DNA of 64,000 nt from the NCBI GenBank assembly GCA_030141605.1, contig JAQGDQ010000957.1, positions 1 to 64,000 on the forward strand, in the 5' to 3' direction. Below the pieces are notes generated by a model, which saw only the letters and a program-made list of their open reading frames with translations, did not search any database and was not told where the DNA came from. This DNA comes from Tubiluchus corallicola. Its lineage: Eukaryota > Priapulida > Priapulimorpha > Priapulimorphida > Tubiluchidae. The translations under genes were made by a program, and so were the position numbers. Shown here piece by piece: positions 12,060-24,400 of the stretch. Every line of letters starts with the position of its first letter. The stretch's first letter is position 1.

Positions 12060-14390
12060 AAATATCACTGCCAGTAGTTAAATATCACACGTATCAAATA
12101 ATTAAACATGCAGTGTGAATAGGTTGCATAAGTATAATGTGAGAACTATTAAGTGTACGACGAAACATGATACATGTAGTACTTCTAATACGAACAAAAT
12201 ATAATTATTGTTAACATTAATATTATGTCGGAGGAGAATTAGACCCCACTGTTAAGTACTGGGTTTCAGAGCTTACAGTGCGTTAAAATCCGCACTTTAA
12301 TCTTTAACTGAAGTTAATATATGGCTGAAACTGTTCATAAAGACCAAAGTCTGAAGAAGCTTCTACGTTGAACCAGCTGTGTTTGATTTCAGGACTGAGA
12401 CATTGTAAGGTGCTGCCATCTAGCACGATTATCACTAATAATTCCTGTATGATTGACACCAAAAGTGTCGTGTTGACAAAAGTTATAACAGTAGAATGCA
12501 CTTTAAACGTTTATTGATGTAGAAGTTTGAACAGAAATATAAGTAAAAAGATGTCTGCATATAACGTCTTGTAACAGCCAACTTATAGTACAGAATATAG
12601 TAAAACCAGACCAACTCGTTCACTATTAGGCTAGGCCCATTTTTAGAATAGTTAACAGGTAGACAGAAGCCATATCTACTACAGTAATAGCGGTTTTGCA
12701 GGTTATTAATCTAATTGCAAATTAAATGGTTTTTTATGATTGCCAAAGATGACTTCAAAATAGGAAAATAAAATCCAAAATACTCCAAATTGAATGGCGC
12801 TATTTCAGATTACATGTTAAATGTTGCAAGAAACTGCTAAAATTTGATGTCAGATAATCACATTTAAACTTAATGGGTGGAGATTCAGTCTACATCCCTT
12901 ACTTGGTACAACTAGGTTTAAAAAGGTTGATGCATACTCTTATATTGAGATTTATAGTTTACTGCGTTTAAAATTCTAGAAATCGGACAAAATTTTTCTT
13001 TCGATGGCTGCGTATGGATGTCTGGTCCTAACACAGCTGTTTTTATGGTAGATTTTAACGTTATTAATATACGCCACAGCTTTTTTCCAACTATGACATG
13101 TTCACAGATAATTTCTATTTAGGCTTATAGCTATTAGTGGCTAGCACTTCATATGTAACAGTCTCAGTTTATATCGGCAACACGATTTAACCCCTAAACA
13201 AAGTTTTATTGACTTTCATGATCATGAGACTAAATTATAAATCATCGTGTCTCGATTTAATGGGTTCATCTAATAAATTGCAATTGGGAACGAAACTTAT
13301 TACATGATAAATATACTTCTTACAGGCATCAAAATTCGGATAAGTAAGCTATCAAATTAAATTATTTAGAGTAATATTCCCCACATGCTATAAACGCTAT
13401 AAATGTTTTCTCCATTAAGATATCAGTCATGAAATCTTTTGATAAAACAATTAACTTAAATTATTACACCGAGTTGATTTTTAAAACTGTAGATAAATTA
13501 AAGCTGCGGTTGTCCTAAATACTTTTCCATTTATGTCTATGATAAATTTAAAAAAATGTTATCGAGAAATCGTAATTCAGATGTTGTTGTCAAGATTTAG
13601 TTTACTTGGTAGATTTACCTACGGTACATTTTATTGTTTATTGGCATTTGGCAGTTGATCTATTTGCGAATGTTTAGTCTTTACATAGTTTGCGTTTTCA
13701 CAGCCCATAAAACAGAAGATAAAGTGTTAATAATATTGATATCCGAATTCTTCTGCTGGCTTTTAAAAACAGTATTCACAGCTGTAACTAGCTGTATATC
13801 CAGTAGCTGAATTTGCACAATTGCATTACATAATTATAATACAAGACCGCAAAGAATATATTTTTTCCTTTTTAACTCATCATTACTCCTAATCCCAAAA
13901 TTTCAGATTAAAAGATTGCTGGACTGTAGACGTCTACACAAAAGCTAGATGTGACGTTGGGGTAGCTTCGTGATGTACTGCAATAGTCCAACAGTAAACT
14001 GAAAATTAGAAATTTTTAAGAAAATTTGCCATTTTCGTGCTTAACTATAGTATCAATAGTAACATCATCGTTGGCTAAATTTTCAGCTCTATATTGGGCT
14101 TCTGAACATCCAAAGTAATATTAATTTATAAAAATACTATTGGCCTTGATTGGTAATTGTTTTGGTTATTGACAATAGGTCAAAATGAATTTGAAAAGTC
14201 ATCTTATATTTCTTTAAAGAGCTGAATTTATAGTTTATTAAATGTAATTTAAACGAACGACTTTTTGGCCATGCACGCTATTACTTTCGTCTCCTTTTCA
14301 TACCTGCCACGAATGCTCATTTTGTTTTAATTAATTTGAATTTTTTTGGTCAAAAGTGTGCTTTGGGTTGCGAACTTGTAGTCAACTGGA
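12060..14390. other. AT-rich intergenic stretch upstream of ARPC1
   Basis: No gene or obvious repeat is seen. Frames are short and frequently stopped. The last few hundred bases should contain the ARPC1 promoter, but no clear TATA box is visible there. Confidence 0.45.
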
Positions 14391-14452
14391 ACTGCACGTG
14401 GATAGAGTAGGAAATTGTTGCTGCCGCTATTAGTCATACAACATTCGCGGTT

Positions 14453-14563
14453 GTAAGATAGCGCTGCATTATCGCAGGCACGGTTTCCGGTAATTCACAA
14501 AAGATTCGTGTTGACTGACCAGAGTCCGCGAATTTTTTGCTGTTTTTAATTGTTATATTTTAG
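14453..14563 (+). other. Probable intron in the ARPC1 5'UTR
   Basis: A donor (cggtt|gtaagata) at 14453 and an acceptor (ttgttatattttag|gcaac) ending at 14563 bound a 111-bp intron just before the coding region. The implied non-coding first exon ends at 14452; its start is not determined. This is inferred from splice consensus only. Confidence 0.5.
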
Positions 14564-14615
14564 GCAACTTTTGGTGAATTATATTGCTGTCGCTGAAACA
14601 ATCGCAGCGGTGAAG

Positions 14616-15728
14616 ATGACAACCAGTTACAGTTTTGGAGTAGATCCAATTACTTGCCATGCCTGGAATAAAGATTGTTCTGAACTGGCAATATCCCCTA
14701 ACAGTCATGAGGTGCAAGTATTTCGATTTGCTAGAGGGAAATGGGATCTGTATGATGTTCTCACAGAACACGAACAACGAGTTACGAGCATCGATTGGGC
14801 TCCAAAGAGCAACAGGATTGTCACCTGTGGAGCTGACCGAAATGCCTATGTTTGGACACTGAACGGAGGCAAATGGAAACCAACGCTTGTCATTTTGCGC
14901 ATTAACCGTGCAGCAACTTGCGTTATGTGGTCCCCGTTGGAGAATAAGTTTGCAGTAGGTAGCGGTGCTCGTCTTATTTCAGTCTGTTACTTTGAGCAAG
15001 AAAATGATTGGTGGGTTAGCAAGCACATTAAGAAGCCAATTCGTTCAACTGTTACTAGTATTGACTGGCATCCAAACAATGTGCTGATAGCTGCTGGTTC
15101 CAGTGACTTCAAGGCTAGAGTATTTTCGGGATACATTAAAGAAGTTGACGAAAAGCCAGCCTCAACTCCTTGGGGAAAGAAAATGACTCTCGGCAATCTG
15201 ATGGCAGAGTTTTCCAATGGAGGTGGTGGATGGGTCCATTGTGTGTCATTCTCGGCCAGTGGAAACAAGTTAGCTTGGGTTGGGCATGACAGCAGCATCA
15301 GTGTAGTTGATGCCGAGAGAGAGATGGCTGTGGCGACACTTAAAACAGAATTTCTACCATTCCTTTCCTGTTTATGGATCACAGAAAACAGTTTGGTCGT
15401 TGCTGGCCACGACTGCCTTCCGATTATGTTCTGTCACGATTCGAATAGGAACTTGAGTTTCCAGGAAAAACTGGATATGAAGACGCAAAAAGAGGAAGGA
15501 AAGTTCAGCGCAAAAGCCATTTTTCAAAGTATGGATAAGAGAGCACAAGCTCAGAGCACTGGGTCTGATCAAGATACACTTCACCAAAATGCAGTTACGC
15601 AGCTTGTGATTTATAACGGAAATAAGCAGAAAGCAAACAAGATATCCAGTGTTGGAATCGACGGTCAGCTCATCATTTGGGATTTTAAAACACTTGAATC
15701 ACAAATTGCTAATTTGAAAATCGTTTAA
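14616..15728 (+). CDS. ARPC1: Actin-related protein 2/3 complex subunit 1 (ARPC1)
   Basis: This is the WD40 beta-propeller subunit of the Arp2/3 complex, which nucleates branched actin filaments in the cytoplasm. The frame from the ATG at 14616 gives 370 residues, the same length as human ARPC1A. Family-diagnostic stretches include [10 protein letters not shown] (11-20), [20 protein letters not shown] (61-80), [20 protein letters not shown] (96-115), [16 protein letters not shown] (131-146), [17 protein letters not shown] (177-187), GHDC (264-267) and the C-terminal [12 protein letters not shown]. The propeller insert before DKRA is present and diverged. I chose this ATG because it aligns with family N-termini; the frame stays open upstream only into the probable intron acceptor. 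Ser22 sits where the vertebrate paralogue has the PAK-phosphorylated Thr21. The whole coding region lies in one exon, unlike vertebrate ARPC1 genes. An AATAAA lies at 15982-15987. Confidence 0.97.
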   Translation: MTTSYSFGVDPITCHAWNKDCSELAISPNSHEVQVFRFARGKWDLYDVLTEHEQRVTSIDWAPKSNRIVTCGADRNAYVWTLNGGKWKPTLVILRINRAATCVMWSPLENKFAVGSGARLISVCYFEQENDWWVSKHIKKPIRSTVTSIDWHPNNVLIAAGSSDFKARVFSGYIKEVDEKPASTPWGKKMTLGNLMAEFSNGGGGWVHCVSFSASGNKLAWVGHDSSISVVDAEREMAVATLKTEFLPFLSCLWITENSLVVAGHDCLPIMFCHDSNRNLSFQEKLDMKTQKEEGKFSAKAIFQSMDKRAQAQSTGSDQDTLHQNAVTQLVIYNGNKQKANKISSVGIDGQLIIWDFKTLESQIANLKIV

Positions 15729-15981
15729 GCTTGATACATTAATGGCTGCATAACACACACAAAATTGAAGTGTCAGCAGTAGCCTTGTGTAGTTTTGCTA
15801 AGTGCACCTTAATTTGATATTTGCAGCTTGCGTATATGCTGTATAATTGTTTTACATTAACTTGTGGTTATGGTTAAAACCGGTGGGAATTAATAATTAT
15901 CAACATTTTGTTTCTAGTTAATTATAAGTTGAAGCAATTCACCATTAAATTGATTTTTGAATTATGTTATTATGAATGTTA

Positions 15982-15987
15982 AATAAA
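15982..15987 (+). terminator. Polyadenylation signal of ARPC1
   Basis: A canonical AATAAA lies 254 bases after the ARPC1 stop codon. No genomic poly(A) tract follows, so the transcript end is set by this signal and not by a retrocopy tail. Confidence 0.6.
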
Positions 15988-17492
15988 GTGATTTTATAGT
16001 GAAAACTTTTAGTGCTGTAAGATTGAAAATGGTTTTAGCTAACTTATTTCACAATAGTTCCCCGACCACAGCTTGGACCGGTTTTAAGCCAGTTAGACTG
16101 ATTTCTTCAAATTGGGCCCTGTGTGCATAGTGAAGCAGACGTTATGAAGAATTGGTGAGCATCTAGTGTACACGAAGTTGCTTGATACTGTGAAGGCAGT
16201 GAAACTATTCAATCTGTCCATTATATCTAAGTTTCAATGTTTTCTTGCTGATCGTTTGTTCATTTGTTTTGCAATTTCAGCCGTTACCTTTATCATCGCC
16301 GTTTACCTTTTAAAAAAAGGCAGTTGGTGAGTCCTATAGGCATGCAGTTCATAAAAATGACATTACAAAAACCACTGACTTTGATTTTGAAAGATTGTTT
16401 GAAAAAAGCTAAAAAAACTCTGTTTTTAGAAGGCCTATGCCTAAACAGTATGCCGGTAATTATTTTGACTTGTAATGAAACATTAAAATTTTCATATAGG
16501 CTTGCAATTTTATATCGTGGCTAATGGTGAAGTCTCAAGCCCTCAACATTTTTTGGTTGAGACTAGAATACTACACGAAGCATAAAACATCTATCTTCAG
16601 CTTTGTAGAGTAGAGGGCCCCACTAACAACTTTCTAGTTGGACGCCACACTTCCTATCACTGGTTCTGGTCACGGTAACCATAAGCTAATAACTACTACC
16701 AGTTTTTATTTATTAAGTCTGATTCAGCGGTGTTGAGCAGTATGAGTAGCTCACTGCACTTTTATGGCACACTGGTCTGTAATATTTGGATAGTTTGTCG
16801 AAATTCAGCTGGGAGCTGAAACTGATGACTATTCAAGTGTGAAAGAACAAGTGAGAGGTTCATTGTCACATGCTGCCACCTATTAGTAGTTTTGGATTGG
16901 AGCCTGATTTTAGATCTGACTGTATTAAAGAGTCTTTTGTGAAATAGGAGTTTTTATCTATAAATTGCAGTTAAAAACATTTTTAAGAATATCATAATTT
17001 ATTAAGATTAAAGTTGTATAAAACATATGGGTAAATGCTTTTAAAAACAATACTGCAATAAGATATAAAAAATGATTATATAAAATTGATATACAATACA
17101 TAATTAGTGTAATGAAAAGATAAAAGAGGTATTGATTCAAACTGTACTGAGCAAAGTTTCCTGTCTAATGCAAATACATATATCTGCAATAAAATTTATG
17201 ATAAAAATGCTCAGATGCAATTCATTTGCTCAATTTTTCTGAAACTGCATAATTATCAAGTTCTATATTAAAATAACATGTACAATTTACAAAATACACA
17301 TAGTATAGGTAAAATAAGATAAGTAATAAAGTGCTTTAAGTATGTCACTAATTTACATGCAATACCCGTAACACTGGTTATAAAAAATTGTAATAGTATA
17401 TCGAATTGAATGCTCTAGTACATGGCACATTGGAGTTTGCTATCAAAGCATTTGCTGCAGTGAGATAAAACAGGACTTCATACCGTAGTAAA

Positions 17493-17610
17493 TAAACTCT
17501 AAATTTTAAGTTGCTTCAGCGTACCAGTCTACGATAATATAAGCACACCTGTAAACTCTAAATTTTAAGTTGCTTCAGCGTACCAGTCTACGATAATATA
17601 AGCACACCTG
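17493..17610. repeat. 59-bp tandem duplication
   Basis: Two apparently identical adjacent 59-bp units (17493-17551 and 17552-17610) start taaactctaaattttaagtt and end with agcacacctg. The identity suggests a recent local slippage or an assembly duplication. Confidence 0.9.
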
Positions 17611-17814
17611 TAACATTTCAAAAGCGTACTATTTTTACGTTTAATAATTTAGAATATTAACAATTTCTATCTACCTTTACTACTTATTTTCGAACTGCAT
17701 ATGTTATAATTAGATTGAAATATCAAAATAACACAGCGGCTCGGTCTTTACGCATATAAATTTAAAAACAGTGTTAAGAAAGCTACATTTAATATTAAAA
17801 AATGAAAAGCAAGC

Positions 17815-17975
17815 AATGATTTTGTTTGGAAATGCTAGGAGATTTTATGCAGTTAAGTTTGATCAGCCAAGTGAATAAAATGCATCGAAAAATCTAAAGA
17901 AGAACATTTGATTACCAAAATTCTCGAAATCGGCTCATACAAAATACTGTCGCAAAAAATTAAAAACAAATATGG
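17815..17975 (+). repeat. Dispersed repeat shared with 25215-25372 (inverted)
   Basis: The motifs tttgtttggaaatgctagga, gttaagtttgatcagccaag, catttgatta and ctgtcg follow in the same order and spacing in the reverse complement of 25215-25372. It is an old interspersed repeat; its class is not recognised. Confidence 0.65.
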
Positions 17976-18285
17976 ATTTTCTACTGATGCATGAGTCACA
18001 TGTGCTTTAAAATTAAGACCAAAGCCTCTAAAGCAAGAAAAAAGATTGTTAAGTAGCTGACTAATTTGTAAAAGTCACTGCTTTGCAAAAAGAAAAAAAG
18101 GTGTGCCATAGAATTAATTTAAAAATAATGGAAAAAACTGTTTAACGAAAATCCTTCAATGTAATTACACAGTCCTTTCGTATTACACTTCATTGTCAAG
18201 AATGAAGATTTCATAGTATGAGCCTAATCTATCCATCACGACATGTTATGTAACACGTGATTGGTGATATCACAAATTCTTTTAA

Positions 18286-18462
18286 CTACAAATGCGTGTC
18301 CAGTGCACTTTCACCACATAAGAAATCTTCCAATGGCACAATCCATGCATCGTTGTCAAAATCAACTATGCATGTAGGCTCTGCCAAAAATTCTTCTCGC
18401 CGAAGTTGAAAATCTGACAACGGGCTTTCCCAGTAATATGGCTTGTATGCAAGTTTCACGTT
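18286..18462 (-). CDS. Mucin-like membrane protein, terminal coding exon (cytoplasmic tail)
   Basis: The acceptor tacaatttcag precedes a phase-0 frame that begins NVKLAYKPYYWESPLSDFQL and ends VPLEDFLCGESALDTHL, then TAG (18286-18288). It encodes 58 residues. The segment is acidic, with aromatic-rich YKPYYWESP and IVDFDNDAWIVPLEDF patches that look like linear binding motifs. I do not recognise a named signalling motif. Confidence 0.75.
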   Translation of the reverse strand, partial: NVKLAYKPYYWESPLSDFQLRREEFLAEPTCIVDFDNDAWIVPLEDFLCGESALDTHL

Positions 18463-21400
18463 CTGAAATTGTATGCATGACGTGTATTATATACCGTAGT
18501 TTTTAGTATCGATTATCACTTATTATTGTCTTATTATTGCACTATACACTTAAAGCAAAACCGGACCCAATCATAAACTGTAGGTGAAAACAATCTACTC
18601 TTTAAAATATTGAAAGGAAACAAACTATTTTTTTTCAAAGATGACTTACATGAAACAATTATTACCACACAAACACAATTTTGTGTTAGCGCCACTAGTT
18701 CTTCGCTGTTACATATATTTCACCATTCACTAGTTAGATGGGCACTAGCGCCTGCATTTCGGAAAGGCAATGCATAAAAACAGGTGCTGTACCTTTCAGT
18801 TCAGATGTCTTAGTTTCTGACGAACTACACACGTTTGACAGCTCATGCGTGAGCACAGCGGTAAATTTGAAATTTTACCTTAAAACTTGCCTAGTTTTAG
18901 TAGAACACACTGAATATCTTACAGTAACACTGTACTTCAATTTTCACTTTCGCAAACATGTGCAACATGCTCGTGGAATATTTTTGTTGTTGAAAATCAT
19001 GTTAGTTTGTGATGTCATCAACAGTTGAGCTCGCCCACCGTAAATTAAGTTTTTGATCTATTATTTAATTATCAGAAACACTTTTAGAGTATTAATCGTG
19101 TTAAATGTATACTTTTTATTGAACTTGAAATTGGGGTAGTAGATGCAAAATCATCCTGTCTTCCTTTAAGTAAAGATTTAGCAAAGGAAGTGACTTTCTG
19201 CAAAGAAGAATAAAAAGAAAAACTTGTACACTGTAGCAAACCAAACCAAATTCAATTCAATTTTAATTTATTTATCTCTTTATAATACTACAATAAAACA
19301 TTATTAATAAAAGAATCACTAATAAGTTTTGAAGAATGAATAGATAGACCTAGAACAAGAGAAAGGACAGCGAAAAGACTCTCCTAGTCTGCTATCCTTT
19401 GCCGAATATAGATAAAAATATTGTTAGACACTGGTGGGGCATTAATGTTGTCAGTTTAATTTTGAAAACATTATTAATTTTTAAAGTTATGACATTTGCT
19501 ATATAATTAAGTAATCCTGAATAAAGAAAATACATGTATTGTAAATTAAGGGGCAACATTATAGTGTCAATCTTGCATAAACTAAAAATAGCATTTTGAT
19601 TTTGAGTGAAAGACAGGCCAAATTTGTTATGTAATAATAAATAAAACACTTTGGGTTAATACAGTTAATCAACAACAAGAATTAAATATATTTTGAATTG
19701 GGCTCAACTTCATCATTTCTAAGCTTATTGAGTAAAAATATATCTGTACTTGAGTTATCCAAAATAAAGAAAATACATGTATGTACCAAAGCATTATAAA
19801 CTTGTAAGCAGTTGTAAAAGCAACTATACAAAATGATAAAAGACTAATTTTACATTTTCACTTTGTGAAACAAGTTTTAATAACACTTCCGACACTTGCT
19901 GCTGCTTTACAAAAACTTTTTGTTGTTTTATGAGAAAACAATTTAGGCCAATTTTCATTACAGGCACATAAAAACATTTATAGTTAAAAACAACACAACT
20001 TTATTAAAAACTTTTACATTAAAAAGTTAAAATCATGCCAAGTATCTGTAAGTCAAGTACAGATATATTTTGCACGTGTTAGACATAATGTTTCGACTAG
20101 CTGCTGCTGCCATCATCAGTGGTAAATTTACAAACATACAACCAGTTTATACAGGCAGAACTACGACCATATCATGTTGAAAACAATGGTTCTCGTCTGA
20201 TCACCGAAGTTAAGCAACATAGAGCCTGGTTAGTACTTGGATGGGTGACCGCCTAGGACTACCAGGTGCTGTAGGCTTGCGGGATGCCCACACAGTATCT
20301 CAACACTAGGCGGAGATTGCACAAGCAGCCAAAGGTTAGAGGGTGGAGGAGGTCAAGTGACCCAATGGCCATGTGTAGAGGAGTAAACCTTCCAAATTAG
20401 GAGTGGAGCCCCGAAGGCGAACCAGTGTAGCATGCTTACTGACTCTGGCAGCTCCTGCAGCCAACCTGGTGCCAAACGTATCGCTCCGCTTTCCTTTGAA
20501 CTACACCAGCGAGGAGGAGAGGGGGTTCCTGTTGTCTGGGCAACTCAGGATCTCCATACACCTTGCCCAGACATGCGCCCTGGAAACATTCAAGGATCGC
20601 ACTGCTCAGCCACAGTCAGCGCTGCAGCTCCATCAATGTGACTCTCTTGGCGCACACTCCATTGTCTTCCGAAGACAGAAGGATGCCAACAATACAGGCA
20701 GAGCCTATTATGTACTAATTAAGTAGTTTAACAGAAGCCAAACAGGTAACGAAAAAACAGACCGGTAAAGAAATTGATGCAGTAACTTGAACACTAATTG
20801 TGTATTTACAAAAGTCAAATAGGTAATGATTAAGCAGACGTGAAGAAAAGAAATTGATGCAGCAACAAATAACTATAAACAATAACTACATCAACTATTC
20901 AAAAACTGTAAACAATTTTTAACTATAAACAATCTAGTGCAAGTTCTAATATCTAGGAAACATATACTATACATACCTTATTCTTGGCAAAGTAGATGCA
21001 CTTTCTGTCCCAGCTGCCACTGTGGCGCCTATAACGGACCCACATCAGGCACACAATCATCAGCACCAGTATCACAGTTACACTAATCAACAAGGTTATG
21101 ATCAACAAACTGTGCTGCTCAAATATGCTTCGACTACCTCCGGGATTTCTATACTCTGCCAGGAAACTCGGGATTCCGGGATAGATTCCCGTGACGTTGA
21201 GACCAACCTAGAAAATTTTGTAGACAACTTTACATCAGAGAACACATGTCAGATATGGGACTAAAGAACAGCGGCGGCTCGTGCATAGGTACTGTGGAAC
21301 TGCAGCACTCCCTATTTTCACTCAATATGATTGATAAAATTCAATATAATAAGTGTTTTTTCTTTAGTTCTTTCTTTACACTTGTACAGGAACCAGAGCA

Positions 21401-24400
21401 CGTAGGTAGTACTGTTTGCTTCACAGCCTAGCACAGTGCGCTTCAGCAACGCAGTGTTTGGCTCGTGTAAGGCATGTGGCATTTGGAAGGTAGAAAAGTG
21501 CTCAGGTAGAAAAAGTACTCTCACTCACACAGTTTGTTGTCAGTTGTCACTGTGAATGGATCAAACTTGAACTGTGACAATTTAGGCAATTAGCAAGCAA
21601 AAATACTTTTTATTTAGGATGTTATCGAGTTTATGTATGAACTTTCATATTTTTGTGTGACACAAGCCCACACACTGTCAAACTTTAATACCAAACTTCT
21701 CAGATATGTATAATATGAAAATGAGAAAAAGTTGGAACACAGCCTGGATTTGAATCAGGGACATTCTGCTTACGAGGTAGTTACCACTAGGTCACCAAAT
21801 ATTTTTCAATGATCAAAGCAATCCAAAGTATAGCCATTATAACTGGCCAATCAAATTGATCCCCAACTTCTTCACATTTGCTGTCTTTTAAATTTTGATG
21901 TCAAAATTTAATTAGTTGTGGGTTCATATCATCATTAATAATAATCTTTACATTAAGGTTATAATAATTAATTAGCGTGTTTCCTATTTGGAATCTTGAC
22001 TAAGCAAACTAATGTTTTGAATGCAAATACTCTGTGATTGATAAGCTACTGTTTACATTTTCTACATACCAAATTATAGAACTTCTCCTTATTTTTCTGA
22101 ATTGCATGCAGAAGCAGGTCTTGAGAAATAAGTATTCTTTCTATAAACAAAATAACAGAATTGTACACATCAGTATCACATTTCAGTATCAGTTGGTTAC
22201 GTATACATGTGACACAGGTGTGTGTTATGTCAGTTTTGGCTTTTTATGACATTTTTTACAAAGAGCTCGTGTATCATGATGAAGACTTTACCAAATGGAA
22301 CGATAAAGATATTGCAGTAAAGGGGTGAGAAGAATAGCTTATTGGTCATCGTGTATGCTTGGCTGTGAAGTTAAACAATGTTAAAACTGGAAAACTGCTT
22401 CCAGGCGGTTTCATCAGCCTTAAGCTAGGATTTTACAGGATTTGAGACAATGACAATCATGAGAAAATCTCTAAGTACAAAAGTCGCTAAATATGCTCCA
22501 AAAAATTTCACAAATAGTCACAAAACATGCGTATACTATACAATTTTTTGTACACTAAACTCTACTTTTGTCTTTCTTTGTTATGACAACAAGGAGCTAC
22601 GTAGGTCAGTTCATTTAAAAAGTCAGTGGGTGGAATTCCATGTGCATCTAAATGATGCAAAAACCGATCACTACAGCAAACAAGTTATGGATTTTCCAAT
22701 AAACAAAAAGGCACAAATATGGTGGCATTCTGATGCTCATTTTTGGAATAAATCTCAAGTAGCCATTAAAAGGCTACTAAGCAAGGATCACAAAACACAC
22801 ACCACAAAAACAAACACAACACACCTCATAAAGACCTCACGTTTAAAACAGTTATAAATGTTTAAAACTTGCTGAAAAACTGCGAGTCAAAACACATGTG
22901 GCACATAAATTTATCAGCTGCTACCTGGTAATAATATTTAACAGGGTTCCAGCAGAATTTTAAAATAAATTTCCCTGACTTTTCCCCGACTAAATATTGA
23001 TTTTTCATGCCAAGACAAGCAGAAATTGCATTACCAGTATACATATTCAAAAACTGTTGTGTACGGACATTCATACATATACTGATATATAATGTGTCTG
23101 CCGATCATTATTTTTGGAACAGAAATTGAAACTGGGAGTTTGCCACAGCAAAATTTTATTACAACACGAATTGCTGAAAAATATGTTTGTAAGAATATCG
23201 GTTCACGGGGATTATTTTTGCAACGCTCCAATTTCCCTGACTTTTCGCCCTATTTTCATCATTTTCCCTGACTTTCCAGGATAGCAAGTATTTTCAAGGA
23301 TTTTTCCTAACCGTGGGAACCCTGATTTAGGCACATTATTCGTAATCAGTCACTCAGCATTACAACCCAAAATCACCTTCATTTGTTGAATTCACTGCAA
23401 AAAAGCTGAAGTACAGAAGATTGGCAAATAAAACTGGCGTCTCGTCCAAGAATACAACGTCAAGAAAATCCGAAGAAAGCGGCAAAGCAAGGAAGGCCGA
23501 TTCATCCCGATTGTTAATACGTTTACCCAGTAATTCATCTGTACTACCTAAATTAACAAATAAGTAGCATTAATTACCCAAGTTACTCAGTTGTGCCAAG
23601 TCTTTCATTAAACATTTAATTTTAATTTAATGATTTAATTTCATTTTATTTTATTCGCATCTTTTAGATGAACTGCAATTTAGATGAAATAGAAGATGAA
23701 ACACATTTGTTACTACGATGCACAAAACACAACCACCTATGGTCTGCCTTTCTCAGTAGAATTAATAACTTGTGTCCAGACTTATATAATATGTCCATAA
23801 CTTGCCCAGACTTATATAATATGTCCATAACTTGCTCAGACTTCTATAATATGTCAAACAAAAACAAATTTATATTTCTTTTAAGATCTAATGATACCAA
23901 AATTGTAGCTTTTGTTTGTAAATTTGCATTCGACTGCTTTAACAATAGAAATATAAATTAAAGTACGCATAATTTGTATCTTTTTACACAAAATAATATA
24001 TTTATAATTATTTACTGCCTTAAGAAATGCCTGTTATCTATCAACAGTAAACGCTTATAGTCAGGCTTAAATTAAATTATTATGTCATCAGAATCTATTT
24101 TAAATTTAGTGATATGATGTAGTCATTTATTTTAATACATTAATTTGTATTTTTTGTCATGGCCACCTATACATCTCACTAGACGTTGTTACGTTTTTCT
24201 TGTATGCCATTAATTCTCTACATCTCTAGATCTCTTTTGACAGGAAGGGGTTAAAATTTTCCACCTTATTTACTCATAAAATAAGTAAAATTCCTCTATT
24301 TTTGCATCGGCAAATTATCTAAAATTTATTAAAATAGTTACAACATGGATTACAACTACATAGAGGCAGATGTGATAACACAAAGTAAAATGCTAGTCAT

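Larger units (their letters stand above)
16010..18285. other. Spacer between convergent genes; contains the 3'UTR of the minus-strand gene
   Basis: ARPC1 (+) and the Ser/Thr-rich membrane-protein gene (-) converge here. The 3'UTR of the latter must extend down from 18285, but no minus-strand AATAAA was found close to its stop, so its end is undetermined. The stretch also contains a 59-bp tandem duplication (17493-17610) and a dispersed repeat (17815-17975). The frame at 16264-16524 is not recognisable. Confidence 0.5.

Noticed and set aside
20161-20279. Functional 5S rRNA gene
   Set aside because: It sits inside a unit with target-site duplication, lacks a T-run terminator directly after the 3' end, and has several changes from animal 5S rRNA.
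20403-20726. 107-residue plus-strand frame
   Set aside because: It lies within the body of the 5S-headed SINE and crosses its target duplication, so it is not an independent gene.
22450-22857. 135-residue plus-strand frame
   Set aside because: It lies in an intron of the minus-strand gene, has no family resemblance and has a His/Thr/Lys-rich end. It could be a decayed element but cannot be supported.
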